From contig NZ_JAAMOX010000001.1 in the NCBI RefSeq assembly GCF_011758565.1, forward strand, positions 2,146,340-2,210,339: a stretch of DNA of 64,000 bases. Reading direction: 5' to 3'. Each line of letters opens with the position of its first letter. The stretch's first letter is position 1. Below, in pieces: positions 35,439-43,785 of this stretch. The DNA comes from Lysinibacter cavernae (GTDB taxonomy: Bacteria > Actinomycetota > Actinomycetes > Actinomycetales > Microbacteriaceae). The notes beneath the pieces are model-generated. The model was not told the DNA's origin, ran no database searches, and worked only from the letters and a program-made list of their open reading frames with translations. A program made the position numbers and the translations under genes.

Positions 35439-35658
35439 GGCGGATAGCAGTACCGCATCCCCGCAAACCCAAGCGGGCAGCAGCACCACATCCCGAACGG
35501 CCCAAGCGGGCGGCAGCCCCACAGTCAATGGCCAAAGCGGGCAGCAGCGCCACACCCCAATAGCCCAGGCGAGCAGCACCACACCCCAACAGCCCAGGCG
35601 AGCAGCGCCACACCCCCAATGGCCGAAGCGAGCAGCAGCACCGCATCCATGAAACCCT
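35439..35658. repeat. Degenerate tandem array of ~29-33-nt units, about seven copies
   Basis: Units begin AAGCGGGCAGCAGCACCACA or a variant (starts near 35471, 35504, 35535, 35567, 35596, 35626, with a weaker unit from 35439). Both strands stay open in several frames because stops are absent from the unit, but unit lengths vary and no start or context supports a protein. It accounts for much of the ~700-bp gap between the rhamnosidase and rhaM. Confidence 0.8.
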
Positions 35659-35719
35659 GGCGGATTCACCCTCCCAGCGGAGAAGCGCGCGCATCCTTGC
35701 AAAAAGTGCGCAAATCATA

Positions 35720-35772
35720 TTGACGATAAATACAGAACGCGCTACTCTCAATAAATTGATTGAAACGATTCA
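35720..35772 (+). promoter_or_regulatory. rhaM promoter and LacI-type operator
   Basis: TTGACG (35720-35725), a 17-bp spacer and TACTCT (35743-35748) make a good -35/-10 pair. The operator TGAAACGATTCA follows at 35761-35772, just past the expected start point, a classical repressor position. Confidence 0.75.
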
Positions 35773-35815
35773 TTTAGGCATGGCCCGAACCGCATCAGGC
35801 CGAGAGGACTCAAAG

Positions 35816-36181
35816 TTGAGCACCCATTCAACACCACATCACCGAGTGTGCTTCCAGCTCGCGGTGAAACCAGAGCGGATGGCCGAATACCGCGAGCGTC
35901 ACGCAGCCGTCTGGCCAGAGATGCTTAAGGCCCTCGCGAGCACGGGCTGGCACAATTACTCACTCTTCCTCCGCGACGACGGCCTCCTGATTGGCTACTT
36001 CGAAACGCCAGACCTCGACGCAGCCCAGCGGGGCATGGCCGCAACCGAAATCAACGCAAAGTGGCAAGCAGAGATGGCCGAGTTTTTCGTTGACCTCGAC
36101 GGAGCACCCGACACCGGATTCCTTCAGCTCACCGAAGTCTTCAACCTCGAAGACCAGCTCGCTGCAGCATCCACCCCATAG
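35816..36181 (+). CDS. rhaM: L-rhamnose mutarotase
   Basis: This small protein interconverts alpha and beta anomers of L-rhamnose. The conserved core HHRVCFQLAVKPERMAEYRERH, read as two adjoining halves, begins soon after the start; HAAVWPEM and GWHNYSLFL carry the expected active-site His/Tyr region. I prefer the TTG at 35816 (121 residues) because GAGAGGA lies eight bases upstream and the promoter and operator end at 35772. An ATG at 35780, in frame, would leave almost no leader. It is the first gene of the rhamnose catabolic cluster. Confidence 0.85.
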   Translation: MSTHSTPHHRVCFQLAVKPERMAEYRERHAAVWPEMLKALASTGWHNYSLFLRDDGLLIGYFETPDLDAAQRGMAATEINAKWQAEMAEFFVDLDGAPDTGFLQLTEVFNLEDQLAAASTP

Positions 36182-36254
36182 ATTTCCCGCTCTGCTCGCA
36201 CGAGACAGTGGACGACACCAACAACGACAACATCACAAGACGATTGGAACGATC

Positions 36255-37421
36255 ATGACCATCAACGACGACATCCTGGCTCAGCTTGAGCACCAGGCTA
36301 TCGAAGTACCCTCGTGGGCGTACGGCAACTCCGGCACACGATTCAAGGTCTTTGGCACTCCCGGCACTCCCCGCAATCCCTTCGAGAAGGTCTCGGATGC
36401 CGCGGTCGTGAACCGCCTCACCAGGCTTGCGCCAACCGTCGCGCTGCACATCCCGTGGGACATGGTCGACAGCTTTGAGGACCTGCGCAAGCATGCGGAG
36501 GACGAAGGCATCAAGCTCGGAACGGTTAACTCAAATACGTTCCAGGACGACGCCTATAAGCTCGGCAGCCTGACCCATTCCGACCCCAAGATCCGCCAGA
36601 TGGCGATCGACCACCACCTGCAGTGCATAGACGTGATGGATGCGACGGGCGTTGAAGATCTCAAGATCTGGCTCGCCGATGGCACCAACTACCCAGGCCA
36701 GGCGGATATCCGCTCACGCCAGGACCGCCTCGCCGAATCGCTCGCCGCGATTTACGAGCGCCTCGGCGACAACCAGCGCCTGCTGCTCGAGTACAAGTTC
36801 TTCGAGCCAGCTTTTTATCACACGGATGTTCCCGACTGGGGCACGAGCTTCGCGCACACCCTCGCGCTCGGCGAGAAGGCAATGGTTGTGCTCGACACCG
36901 GCCACCACGCGCCAGGCACTAACATCGAGTTCATCGTTGCGCAGCTGCTGCGCCTTGGCAAGCTCGGCGCTTTTGACTTCAACTCGCGCTTTTACGCGGA
37001 CGACGACCTTATCGTCGGGGCAGCCGACCCGTACCAGTTGTTCCGCATCATGTATGAGGTCATCAGGGGCGGGGCGCTCGACCCAGCGAGCCCAGTCTCG
37101 TTTGTGCTTGACCAGTGCCACAACATCGAAGAAAAGATTCCCGGCCAAATCCGCAGCGTCATCAATGTGCAGGAGATGACGGCACGGGCACTGCTTGTTG
37201 ACCGCACGGCACTCACCGCCGCGCAGGAAGCCGGCGATGTGCTCGGAGCCAATGCCATCTTCACGGACGCCTTCTACACGGATGTGCGCCCAGACCTCGC
37301 CGCTTGGCGCGAGTCACGCGGACTTCCGGCAGACCCGGTCGCAGCCTATGCGGAGTCCGGCTACCAGGAGAAGATCAACGCAGAGCGCGTTGGTGGCACC
37401 CAGGCCAGCTGGGGCGCGTAG
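36255..37421 (+). CDS. rhaI: L-rhamnose isomerase (RhaI type)
   Basis: This 388-residue TIM-barrel isomerase would convert L-rhamnose to L-rhamnulose. The ATG at 36255 fits family length; the open frame upstream from 35991 is a shadow of rhaM. Conserved segments include WDMVDSFEDLRKHAED, LLEYKFFEPAFYHTDVPDWG, LDTGHHAPGTNIEF and FDFNSRFYADDDL; the Glu, His and Asp residues in these are metal ligands in the family. The sequence matches the RhaI group found with the aldolase-dehydrogenase route, not E. coli RhaA. It is cotranscribed with rhaM (73-nt gap). Confidence 0.9.
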   Translation: MTINDDILAQLEHQAIEVPSWAYGNSGTRFKVFGTPGTPRNPFEKVSDAAVVNRLTRLAPTVALHIPWDMVDSFEDLRKHAEDEGIKLGTVNSNTFQDDAYKLGSLTHSDPKIRQMAIDHHLQCIDVMDATGVEDLKIWLADGTNYPGQADIRSRQDRLAESLAAIYERLGDNQRLLLEYKFFEPAFYHTDVPDWGTSFAHTLALGEKAMVVLDTGHHAPGTNIEFIVAQLLRLGKLGAFDFNSRFYADDDLIVGAADPYQLFRIMYEVIRGGALDPASPVSFVLDQCHNIEEKIPGQIRSVINVQEMTARALLVDRTALTAAQEAGDVLGANAIFTDAFYTDVRPDLAAWRESRGLPADPVAAYAESGYQEKINAERVGGTQASWGA

Positions 37422-37426
37422 ACCGG

Positions 37427-37494
37427 TTTGGGCGTATGTTTCCCGTTTGGGCGTATCAGCGAACATACGCCCAAACGGGGAACGTACGCCCAAA
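37427..37494. repeat. 68-nt palindrome, GGGCGTATGTT family, copy 2
   Basis: Each arm again holds two tandem copies of TTTGGGCGTATGTT-like words; the centre (CAGCGAAC) is less perfect than in copy 1 and a few pairs mismatch. It starts 5 nt after the rhaI stop and ends 48 nt before the DeoR start. Confidence 0.88.
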
Positions 37495-37542
37495 GCAGTG
37501 TTACTTTATGTGAGATAACACGTGAACGACGGAAGGTATCTG

Positions 37543-38304
37543 ATGGCAACCACGCGCAGCATTGACGCGGAAACACGGCGAGCAGCACTGCTCGACATTC
37601 TGCGCAGCAACGGTGACATCAGGCTTGAGGCCGCTGCGGAATCCCTTGGGGTTTCGACAATGACCGTCAGGCGAGACCTCGATGAACTGGATGCGGAGGG
37701 CATGCTCCGACGCGTGCGCGGCGGGGCCATCCCTGCACTCGACGCGAGGCCGTTCCACGAGCGACGCATTACCCGTTCTGCCGCAAAGCAGCGCATCGCG
37801 GACAAGGTCTCAGCGTTCCTGCCAAGTTCCGGCGCAATTGCCCTCGATGCGTCTTCGACAGCTGGCGCGCTTGTTGAGCGCTTTGCCCCGGATTCGTCGC
37901 TCATCGTTGCCACAAATTCCTACGAAAACTTCGTTTCCCTCAGCCAGAATAAGGCGGTTTCGCCCGTGTTGACTGGCGGGGAGCTGGATGCACGCACCGG
38001 CAGTTTTGTGGGCCCAATCGCCTGCCAGACCGCAGCATCCATGCTCTACAGCCACTTTTTTACGTCGTCGAGCGCGGTTGATCCGACACACGGCACCTCG
38101 GAAGCGTCCCTCACCGAGAGCCAGGTCAAGCGCGCCTTTGCCGATCAGGCGCAAGAGATCATCGTCCTCGTCGACTCATCCAAGCTTGGCCAGCAGTCCA
38201 TTTCGATGGGCTTTGCGCTGGCCGATATTTCGATGCTCGTCACCGAGCTCGAGCCATCCGACCCGCTGCTTGACCCCTATCGCGAGTTTGTTGCACTGCT
38301 CTAA
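37543..38304 (+). CDS. DeoR family regulator in the rhamnose cluster
   Basis: This 253-residue protein has a DeoR helix-turn-helix (~9-62: RRAALLDILRSNGDIRLEAA, then LGVSTMTVRRDLDELDAEG) and a C-terminal sugar-phosphate-sensing DeoRC domain (DASSTAGALVERF, DPTHGTSEASLTE, VDSSKLGQQS). I chose the ATG at 37543 because GGAAGG precedes it by seven bases; a GTG at 37522 is possible. It sits between rhaI and rhaEW, so it probably senses a phosphorylated intermediate such as rhamnulose-1-phosphate and regulates rhaEW-rhaB. This adds a second control layer to the LacI regulon. Confidence 0.88.
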   Translation: MATTRSIDAETRRAALLDILRSNGDIRLEAAAESLGVSTMTVRRDLDELDAEGMLRRVRGGAIPALDARPFHERRITRSAAKQRIADKVSAFLPSSGAIALDASSTAGALVERFAPDSSLIVATNSYENFVSLSQNKAVSPVLTGGELDARTGSFVGPIACQTAASMLYSHFFTSSSAVDPTHGTSEASLTESQVKRAFADQAQEIIVLVDSSKLGQQSISMGFALADISMLVTELEPSDPLLDPYREFVALL

Positions 38305-38343
38305 TTGAGAGCAGGAGTGCCAAACCCCGGGGTGTTAAGTTAG

Positions 38344-38365
38344 TATTTGTAACATCTAACAAATA
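38344..38365 (+). promoter_or_regulatory. Candidate DeoR operator/promoter before rhaEW
   Basis: TATTTGT, eight bases, ACAAATA form an inverted repeat in an A/T-rich patch 26 nt before the rhaEW ATG. Its position between the DeoR gene and rhaEW suggests the DeoR binding site; this is inference. Confidence 0.45.
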
Positions 38366-38390
38366 ACAACATTTGAGATTTGGAGCCCCA

Positions 38391-40442
38391 ATGACGTCCC
38401 CGGCCGCCACCCCACCAGCTGCAGCAGCCCTCATCGCGCGGTCAAACCGCCTCGGAGCTGACCCCAAAAACACCAACTACGCCGGCGGAAACACCTCCGC
38501 AAAGGGCACCGCAACCGACCCGGTAACGGGAGAAGACGTCGAGCTCATGTGGGTGAAGGGCTCGGGCGGAGACCTCGGAACGCTCACCGAGCAAGGGCTC
38601 GCAGTGTTGCGACTCGACCGGATGCGCGCGCTCGTCAACGTCTATCCAGGCATCGACCACGAAGACGAAATGGTCGCCGCCCTCGACTACACCCTGCACG
38701 GCAAAGGCGGCGCTGCCCCGTCAATCGACACCGCAATGCACGGCCTCGTCAACGCAGCCCACGTTGACCACCTGCACCCAGACTCCGGCATCGCCATCGC
38801 GACCGCAGCCGACGGCGAAGAACTCACCACCAAGATCTTTGGCGACAAGGTTGTATGGGTCCCGTGGCGCCGCCCAGGATTCCAGCTCGGACTCGACATC
38901 GCCGCCATTAAAGAGGCAAACCCACAAGCCGTTGGCTGCATCCTCGGCGGCCATGGCATCACCGCTTGGGGAGACACCAGCGAAGAGACCGAAGCCAACT
39001 CGCTCTGGATCATCAACACCGCGGCCGACTACATCGAAGCCAACGGCAAGGCAGACCCCTTCGGCCCGGCCCTCGACGGCTACGGCGCGCTGCCAGCGGC
39101 GGAACGACGCGCGAAGGCGGCGGCGCTTGCCCCCACCATCCGAGGCCTCGCCTCAACCGATAAGCCGCTCGTTGGCTCCTTCACCGACGCGGATGTTGTG
39201 CTCGACTTCCTCGCCTCGGCAGAGCACCCTCGCCTCGGCGCGCTCGGCACCAGCTGCCCAGACCACTTCCTTCGCACGAAGGTGAAGCCGCTCATCCTCG
39301 ACCTGCCGGCCTCGGCATCCGTCGAAGAGAGCATCAACCGCCTGCACGAATTGCACGCCGAGTACCGCGCCGACTACCAGGCGTACTACGACGCCCACGC
39401 GACGGCCGACTCACCGGCACTCCGTGGGGCCGACCCAGCCATCGTTTTGATCCCCGGCGTTGGCATGTTCAGCTTCGGCGGCAACAAGCAGACGGCACGC
39501 GTCGCGGGCGAGTTCTACATCAACGCGATCAACGTGATGCGCGGCGCTGAGTCCCTCTCGACATACAGCCCCATCAGCGACGCAGAGAAGTTCCGCATCG
39601 AGTACTGGGCCCTCGAAGAGGCCAAGCTGCAGCGCCTGCCAAAGCCAAAGTCGCATGCTTCGCGCGTCGCGTTTGTCACGGGAGCGGCATCCGGCATCGG
39701 CAAGGCCATCGCGACCCGCCTCGCGGCCGAGGGTGCCTGCGTTGTCATCGCCGACCTCGACCTCGAAAAGGCGCAGGCCGCCGCGGCAGAGCTAGGCAAC
39801 ACCGACGTCGCAATTGGCGTGCAGGTCAACGTCACCGACGAGGCCCAGATCGCGGCGGGGCTTGAGGCGGCAGTGCTCGCCTTTGGCGGCGTCGACATCG
39901 TTGTGAACAACGCCGGGCTGTCGCTCTCGAAGCCACTGCTTGACACAACAGAGGCCGACTGGGACCTGCAGCACAACGTCATGGCGAAGGGCTCGTTCCT
40001 CGTCTCGAAGGCGGCCGCGCGCATCCTCATCGACCAGAAGCTTGGCGGGGACGTCATCTACATCTCGTCGAAGAACTCGGTGTTTGCCGGGCCAAACAAC
40101 ATTGCGTACTCGGCAACGAAGGCCGACCAGGCTCACCAGGTGCGGCTGCTTGCGGTTGAGCTCGGCGAGCACGGTGTGAAGGTCAACGGCATCAACCCTG
40201 ACGGTGTTGTTCGCGGCTCAGGAATCTTCGCATCCGGCTGGGGCGCCAACCGAGCCAAGACCTACGGAATCGACGAGGACAACCTCGGCGAGTTCTACGC
40301 GCAGCGCACCATCCTCAAGCGCGAGGTGCTGCCGGAGAACGTCGCTAACGCGGTTGCCGTGCTGACTGGTCCAGACCTGAGCCACACGACGGGTCTTCAC
40401 ATCCCTGTGGATGCCGGCGTCGCCGCGGCCTTCCTCCGCTAA
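38391..40442 (+). CDS. rhaEW: Bifunctional rhamnulose-1-phosphate aldolase / lactaldehyde dehydrogenase
   Basis: This 683-residue fusion has an N-terminal class II aldolase domain (~10-400; HVDHLHPDSGIAI carries zinc-ligand histidines). It would split L-rhamnulose-1-phosphate into glycerone phosphate and L-lactaldehyde. The C-terminal short-chain dehydrogenase domain (~425-683) has the nucleotide motif TGAASGIG, NNAG and the catalytic YSATK, and should oxidise lactaldehyde to L-lactate. The start ATG has GGAG seven bases upstream. The family is often labelled RhaD. With rhaI, rhaM and rhaB it completes rhamnose breakdown. Confidence 0.9.
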   Translation: MTSPAATPPAAAALIARSNRLGADPKNTNYAGGNTSAKGTATDPVTGEDVELMWVKGSGGDLGTLTEQGLAVLRLDRMRALVNVYPGIDHEDEMVAALDYTLHGKGGAAPSIDTAMHGLVNAAHVDHLHPDSGIAIATAADGEELTTKIFGDKVVWVPWRRPGFQLGLDIAAIKEANPQAVGCILGGHGITAWGDTSEETEANSLWIINTAADYIEANGKADPFGPALDGYGALPAAERRAKAAALAPTIRGLASTDKPLVGSFTDADVVLDFLASAEHPRLGALGTSCPDHFLRTKVKPLILDLPASASVEESINRLHELHAEYRADYQAYYDAHATADSPALRGADPAIVLIPGVGMFSFGGNKQTARVAGEFYINAINVMRGAESLSTYSPISDAEKFRIEYWALEEAKLQRLPKPKSHASRVAFVTGAASGIGKAIATRLAAEGACVVIADLDLEKAQAAAAELGNTDVAIGVQVNVTDEAQIAAGLEAAVLAFGGVDIVVNNAGLSLSKPLLDTTEADWDLQHNVMAKGSFLVSKAAARILIDQKLGGDVIYISSKNSVFAGPNNIAYSATKADQAHQVRLLAVELGEHGVKVNGINPDGVVRGSGIFASGWGANRAKTYGIDEDNLGEFYAQRTILKREVLPENVANAVAVLTGPDLSHTTGLHIPVDAGVAAAFLR

Positions 40443-40451
40443 CCCTCCCTA

Positions 40452-40525
40452 ACCTGCATCTATTTGCGACTTTCTGCGAGAATTCACGGATTCCGCAACA
40501 TAAACTCGCAAATAGATGCAGGTTG
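40452..40525. repeat. Nested inverted repeat with 19-nt perfect arms
   Basis: AACCTGCATCTATTTGCGA pairs perfectly with 40507-40525 around a 36-nt loop, in which TGCGAGAATT and GATTCCGCA form a weaker inner repeat. It lies between rhaEW and rhaB and may attenuate rhaB expression. No second copy was seen in the window. Confidence 0.85.
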
Positions 40526-40549
40526 ACGCCTGAGCAGAAAGCCTTTTGA

Positions 40550-41995
40550 ATGCCGAACGAAGCCATGTTGATCGCCGTTGATCTTGGTGCCACAAGCGGG
40601 CGCGTCATCGCCGGCACGGTAACAGCCAACTCAGTTGAGTTGCGACAGACCAGCCGCTTTGCCAACGCCCCCGTGACCATCTGGGAGGGAACAACTCCCG
40701 CAAGGCACTGGAGCATCCTCGACCTCTACCGCGGCGCAATTGAAGGGCTCCGCACCGCGGTTCGCGAGGCAGCGGCAGCAAATGTCAGCGTTGCTTCGAT
40801 CGGAGTGGATTCCTGGGGCGTCGACTACGGCCGGCTCAGCAACGGGCGGATGCGCGACATCCCGTACCACTACCGCGACGAGCGCACGACCGCCGGAGTG
40901 GCCGCCGCCCACGCGCTCATGCCGCACGCGGAACTGTACGCAATCAACGGACTGCAGCACCTCCCCATCAACACGGTGTACCAGCTTATGGCCGACCTTG
41001 AAGCCGGCAACCTTGAGGGCATCGACTCGATCCTGCAAATCCCAGACCTCTTTAACTACTGGCTCACCGGTGTGCAACGGGCCGAAACCACAAACGCTTC
41101 AACAACTGGCCTGCTCGATATCCGCACCCGCGAATGGTCGCGGCCCCTCGTTGAACGGCTCGGCCTGCCGTTCGGGATGCTGCCACAGCTCAGCACCCCC
41201 GGCGAAACGATCGGTTCGCTCCTGCCGTCAGTGACCGACGAAATTGGTGCGGCTTCCTCCGTCCCCGTTGTGAGCGTTGGATCGCATGACACCGCCTCTG
41301 CCGTTGTCGCGATCCCCTCGACCTCGCACGACTTTGCGTATATCTCATCGGGAACGTGGTCGCTCGTAGGGCTCGAACTTGACGCGCCCGTGCTCACCGA
41401 AGCGAGCCGCAAGGCCAACTTCACCAATGAGGCCGGGGTTGATAACACCGTCCGCTACCTCAAGAACGTAATGGGCATGTGGCTGCTCAGCGAGTGTCTC
41501 GGAGAATGGGAACGCGCGGGAACACCGCAGGACCTCGTTTCGCTCCTCCGCGAGGCAGAGACCGTCAGCGGCGCGGCCGTTTTTGATGTTGACCATCCAG
41601 AGCTCCTTCCCGCAGGGCCGATGACCCGTCGAATCGCGGCCCGCTGCGACGAGGCAGGCCAGCCGATCCCGTCAACGCCCGCCGAGTTTGTGCGCAGCAT
41701 CGTTGAAAGCCTCGCCGCCGCCTATGCCGTACACATCAACGACGCGTGTGAGCTCTCTGGCAGCAGTGTGAGCAGCATCCACATCGTTGGCGGGGGTTCG
41801 CAGAACGCGCTGCTCTGCCAGCTCACGGCAAACCAGACTGGACTTCCCGTCATCGCTGGGCCGGTGGAAGGAACCGCGATGGGCAACGTACTTGTGCAGG
41901 CCCGTAGCGCCGGCATCGTGTCGGGCGACGTTGAGACACTGCGCGCAATCGTGAGCGCCTCGACTCAGCTGACCCGGTACGAGCCACAGAGGTAG
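40550..41995 (+). CDS. rhaB: Rhamnulokinase
   Basis: This 481-residue FGGY-family carbohydrate kinase phosphorylates L-rhamnulose with ATP. The N-terminal phosphate-binding loop is VDLGATSGRVI, and GVDSWGVDYGRL follows near residue 84. The central SVGSHDTASAV with the catalytic Asp and the C-terminal HIVGGGSQNALLCQLTA adenosine motif are intact. It follows rhaEW after a 107-nt gap that holds a long inverted repeat, so it is probably cotranscribed but may be expressed at a different level. Confidence 0.9.
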   Translation: MPNEAMLIAVDLGATSGRVIAGTVTANSVELRQTSRFANAPVTIWEGTTPARHWSILDLYRGAIEGLRTAVREAAAANVSVASIGVDSWGVDYGRLSNGRMRDIPYHYRDERTTAGVAAAHALMPHAELYAINGLQHLPINTVYQLMADLEAGNLEGIDSILQIPDLFNYWLTGVQRAETTNASTTGLLDIRTREWSRPLVERLGLPFGMLPQLSTPGETIGSLLPSVTDEIGAASSVPVVSVGSHDTASAVVAIPSTSHDFAYISSGTWSLVGLELDAPVLTEASRKANFTNEAGVDNTVRYLKNVMGMWLLSECLGEWERAGTPQDLVSLLREAETVSGAAVFDVDHPELLPAGPMTRRIAARCDEAGQPIPSTPAEFVRSIVESLAAAYAVHINDACELSGSSVSSIHIVGGGSQNALLCQLTANQTGLPVIAGPVEGTAMGNVLVQARSAGIVSGDVETLRAIVSASTQLTRYEPQR

Positions 41996-42037
41996 TTCGC
42001 CGGACACGGCATCCCCCGTCCCGCACCAACCGCAATA

Positions 42038-42091
42038 CATTCGCCGCCGGTTGCGATTTTCCGGCCGATTTTTCGCAACGAGTGGCGAATG
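42038..42091 (+). repeat. Nested inverted repeat, TCGCAACGAGTGGCGAA family, copy 1
   Basis: Outer arms CATTCGCC / GGCGAATG and inner arms TTGCGA / TCGCAA are separated by bulges; CGCAACGAGTGGCGAA is shared with copy 3 at 57980. It lies 42 nt after the rhaB stop. Confidence 0.75.
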
Positions 42092-42161
42092 GATGCCCTG
42101 GCAGATCCACGCGCGCCCAGCCAGCCAAGCATCCCTCCGCGCCAGTGACTACAGTGAAGGC

Positions 42162-42587
42162 ATGAGCGAAGCAAAAACGAAGCCAACCGATGCGGATGTT
42201 CAGGCATTCATCGAAGCCGCGACCCCTGCCCGCCGCAGAGAGGACGGGCTCGTTCTCGCCGAAATCTTCCGAGAGGTGACCGGCACGGAGCCGGTTCTCT
42301 GGGGCCCAACCATGATTGGGTATGGCAGCTACCAGTTTGTTTCTCCGTCAGACCCCAAACGCCGCGGTGATTGGCCAAAGACGGGGTTCTCCCCGCGCAA
42401 AGCGCAGCTCTCGCTCTACGGACTCAAAGACTTGCCAGAGGGTGCCGCGCTCCTCCCGAAGCTCGGCAAATATACCGAGGGCATGGGATGCGTCTACGTG
42501 CGCAAGCTCGACGACATTGATCTCGACGTGCTGCGCCAGCTCATCGCGATCGCTTGGACGCGCCAGGACGACCAGACACCGAGCTAA
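42162..42587 (+). CDS. DUF1801 domain-containing protein
   Basis: This 141-residue soluble protein matches the DUF1801 (YdhG-like) family: ATPARRREDGLVLAEIFREVTG near the start, PVLWGPTMIGYGSY, and a C-terminal YVRKLDDIDLDVLRQLI. The ATG at 42162 fits the family start; upstream frame extension runs through an inverted repeat. Function is unknown; the fold resembles a steroid-binding-like alpha/beta scaffold. It stands alone between two related intergenic repeats. Confidence 0.85.
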   Translation: MSEAKTKPTDADVQAFIEAATPARRREDGLVLAEIFREVTGTEPVLWGPTMIGYGSYQFVSPSDPKRRGDWPKTGFSPRKAQLSLYGLKDLPEGAALLPKLGKYTEGMGCVYVRKLDDIDLDVLRQLIAIAWTRQDDQTPS

Positions 42588-42609
42588 CTCAGCTGCACAC
42601 TCGCTCAAC

Positions 42610-42676
42610 CGCAATCCGATTGCCGTTGATTGCGATATCCCGGCGGCCGTTCCGCAAACAGCGGCGAATGGATGCC
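42610..42676 (+). repeat. Nested inverted repeat, GGCGAA-GGATGC family, copy 2 (degenerate)
   Basis: It keeps TTGATTGCGATATCCCGG and GCGGCGAATGGATGCC in the same order as copies 1 and 3, but the outer arm has lost a base and the inner arm is weaker. It lies 23 nt after the DUF1801 stop. Confidence 0.6.
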
Positions 42677-42768
42677 CGACCCCAGCCATATGCGCCTCGT
42701 ACCTGTCAGTCCTGCCGCACGCACCCCCGCTCATTGACGAAACACAGGCCACAACTAGACTCGAACGT

Positions 42769-43686
42769 ATGGCCAAACTCACCGTAAGCGTTCCCGGCAA
42801 GACCCTGCTCAACCTTGTGAGCCCAGCCCCAGAGGGGGTTGAGTATGTGCTGTGGGACCTCGATTCTCCCGCCCCTGCCAGCCATATCGACATCGTCGTT
42901 CCTCCCTACATGGGGGCAACTCCGAAGCTCAAAGCCCTCGACGGCATCACCACCCAGCTCGTGCAGAGCCAGTCGATCGGCTACGACGGGGTCTCTGATG
43001 TCCTATCCGCTGGGCACCGTTTTGCAAATGCCAGCTCGGTGCACGAGGCCTCAACCGCCGAGCTCACGCTTGCACTTATCCTTGCGCTGCAGCGCGGAAT
43101 TCCTGACTTTGTTCACGCACAAGCAGCTGGCAAATGGGCACCGCAACGGCTGAAGAGCCTCGCGGATTCCCGCGTACTCATCGTCGGCTACGGAGGCGTT
43201 GGCAAGGCCATCGAAGACCGTCTCATCCCGTTTGAGGTTACGATTGATCGCCTCGCTCGCACCGCTCGCGACACCGAGCACGGTCCGGTTCATGCGATGA
43301 CCGAGCTGCACAATTTCATCGGTACGGCCGACATCGTCATCCTTGCGATGCCGCTTACACCGCAGAGCGAGGGCCTCGTTGACGATGCCTTCCTCAGTTC
43401 AATGGCAGAGGGCGCAATGCTCGTCAACATCGCGCGAGGCCCCGTTGTCAACACCGACGCGCTCGTCGAGCACCTTGGCAGGGGGCGGCTGCGGGCGGCG
43501 CTCGACGTGACCGATCCTGAGCCGCTGCCAGAAGGGCATCCGCTGTGGTCGAGCCCAAACCTGCTCATCAGCCCCCACGTTGGTGGGGCATCCAGCGCCA
43601 TGATGCCGCGCATGGCCGCGCTCCTTCGCCGCCAGATTGACCACCTGCTCAAGGGAGAAGAACCAGAGAACGTCGTCATCGGCTAG
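42769..43686 (+). CDS. D-2-hydroxyacid dehydrogenase family protein
   Basis: This is a 305-residue NAD-dependent D-isomer-specific 2-hydroxyacid dehydrogenase. The Rossmann motif GYGGVGKAI (~142) is intact. NIARGPVVNTDAL carries the substrate-binding Arg, DVTDPEPLPEGHPLW the Glu region, and ISPHVGG the catalytic His. The substrate cannot be read from sequence; the family includes glyoxylate, phosphoglycerate and hydroxypyruvate enzymes. It is monocistronic and convergent with the fasciclin gene, with a shared strong hairpin after it. Confidence 0.85.
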   Translation: MAKLTVSVPGKTLLNLVSPAPEGVEYVLWDLDSPAPASHIDIVVPPYMGATPKLKALDGITTQLVQSQSIGYDGVSDVLSAGHRFANASSVHEASTAELTLALILALQRGIPDFVHAQAAGKWAPQRLKSLADSRVLIVGYGGVGKAIEDRLIPFEVTIDRLARTARDTEHGPVHAMTELHNFIGTADIVILAMPLTPQSEGLVDDAFLSSMAEGAMLVNIARGPVVNTDALVEHLGRGRLRAALDVTDPEPLPEGHPLWSSPNLLISPHVGGASSAMMPRMAALLRRQIDHLLKGEEPENVVIG

Positions 43687-43730
43687 TTCTTCTGCAACAG
43701 GATGCGCTGAGCCAGGCACCTCCATGCCAC

Positions 43731-43777
43731 ACGCAACGAAGCCGGTACCCCCTAACGGGGCACCGGCTTCGTTGCGT
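43731..43777. terminator. Long bidirectional terminator hairpin
   Basis: ACGCAACGAAGCCGGT pairs perfectly with ACCGGCTTCGTTGCGT, with an inner CCCC/GGGG extension. It serves the convergent dehydrogenase (plus) and fasciclin (minus) genes. Confidence 0.88.
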
Positions 43778-43785
43778 GCATCAGG

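Noticed and set aside
35362..35652. 96-residue plus-strand ORF and overlapping minus-strand Cys/Gly-rich ORFs
   Set aside because: Several frames are open at once because the tandem unit lacks stops; unit lengths are not multiples of three and no ribosome binding site is convincing.
36243..36257. ATTGGAACGATCATG just before rhaI as a fourth LacI operator
   Set aside because: It lacks one base of the palindrome and has a substitution; it overlaps the start codon and is probably chance resemblance.
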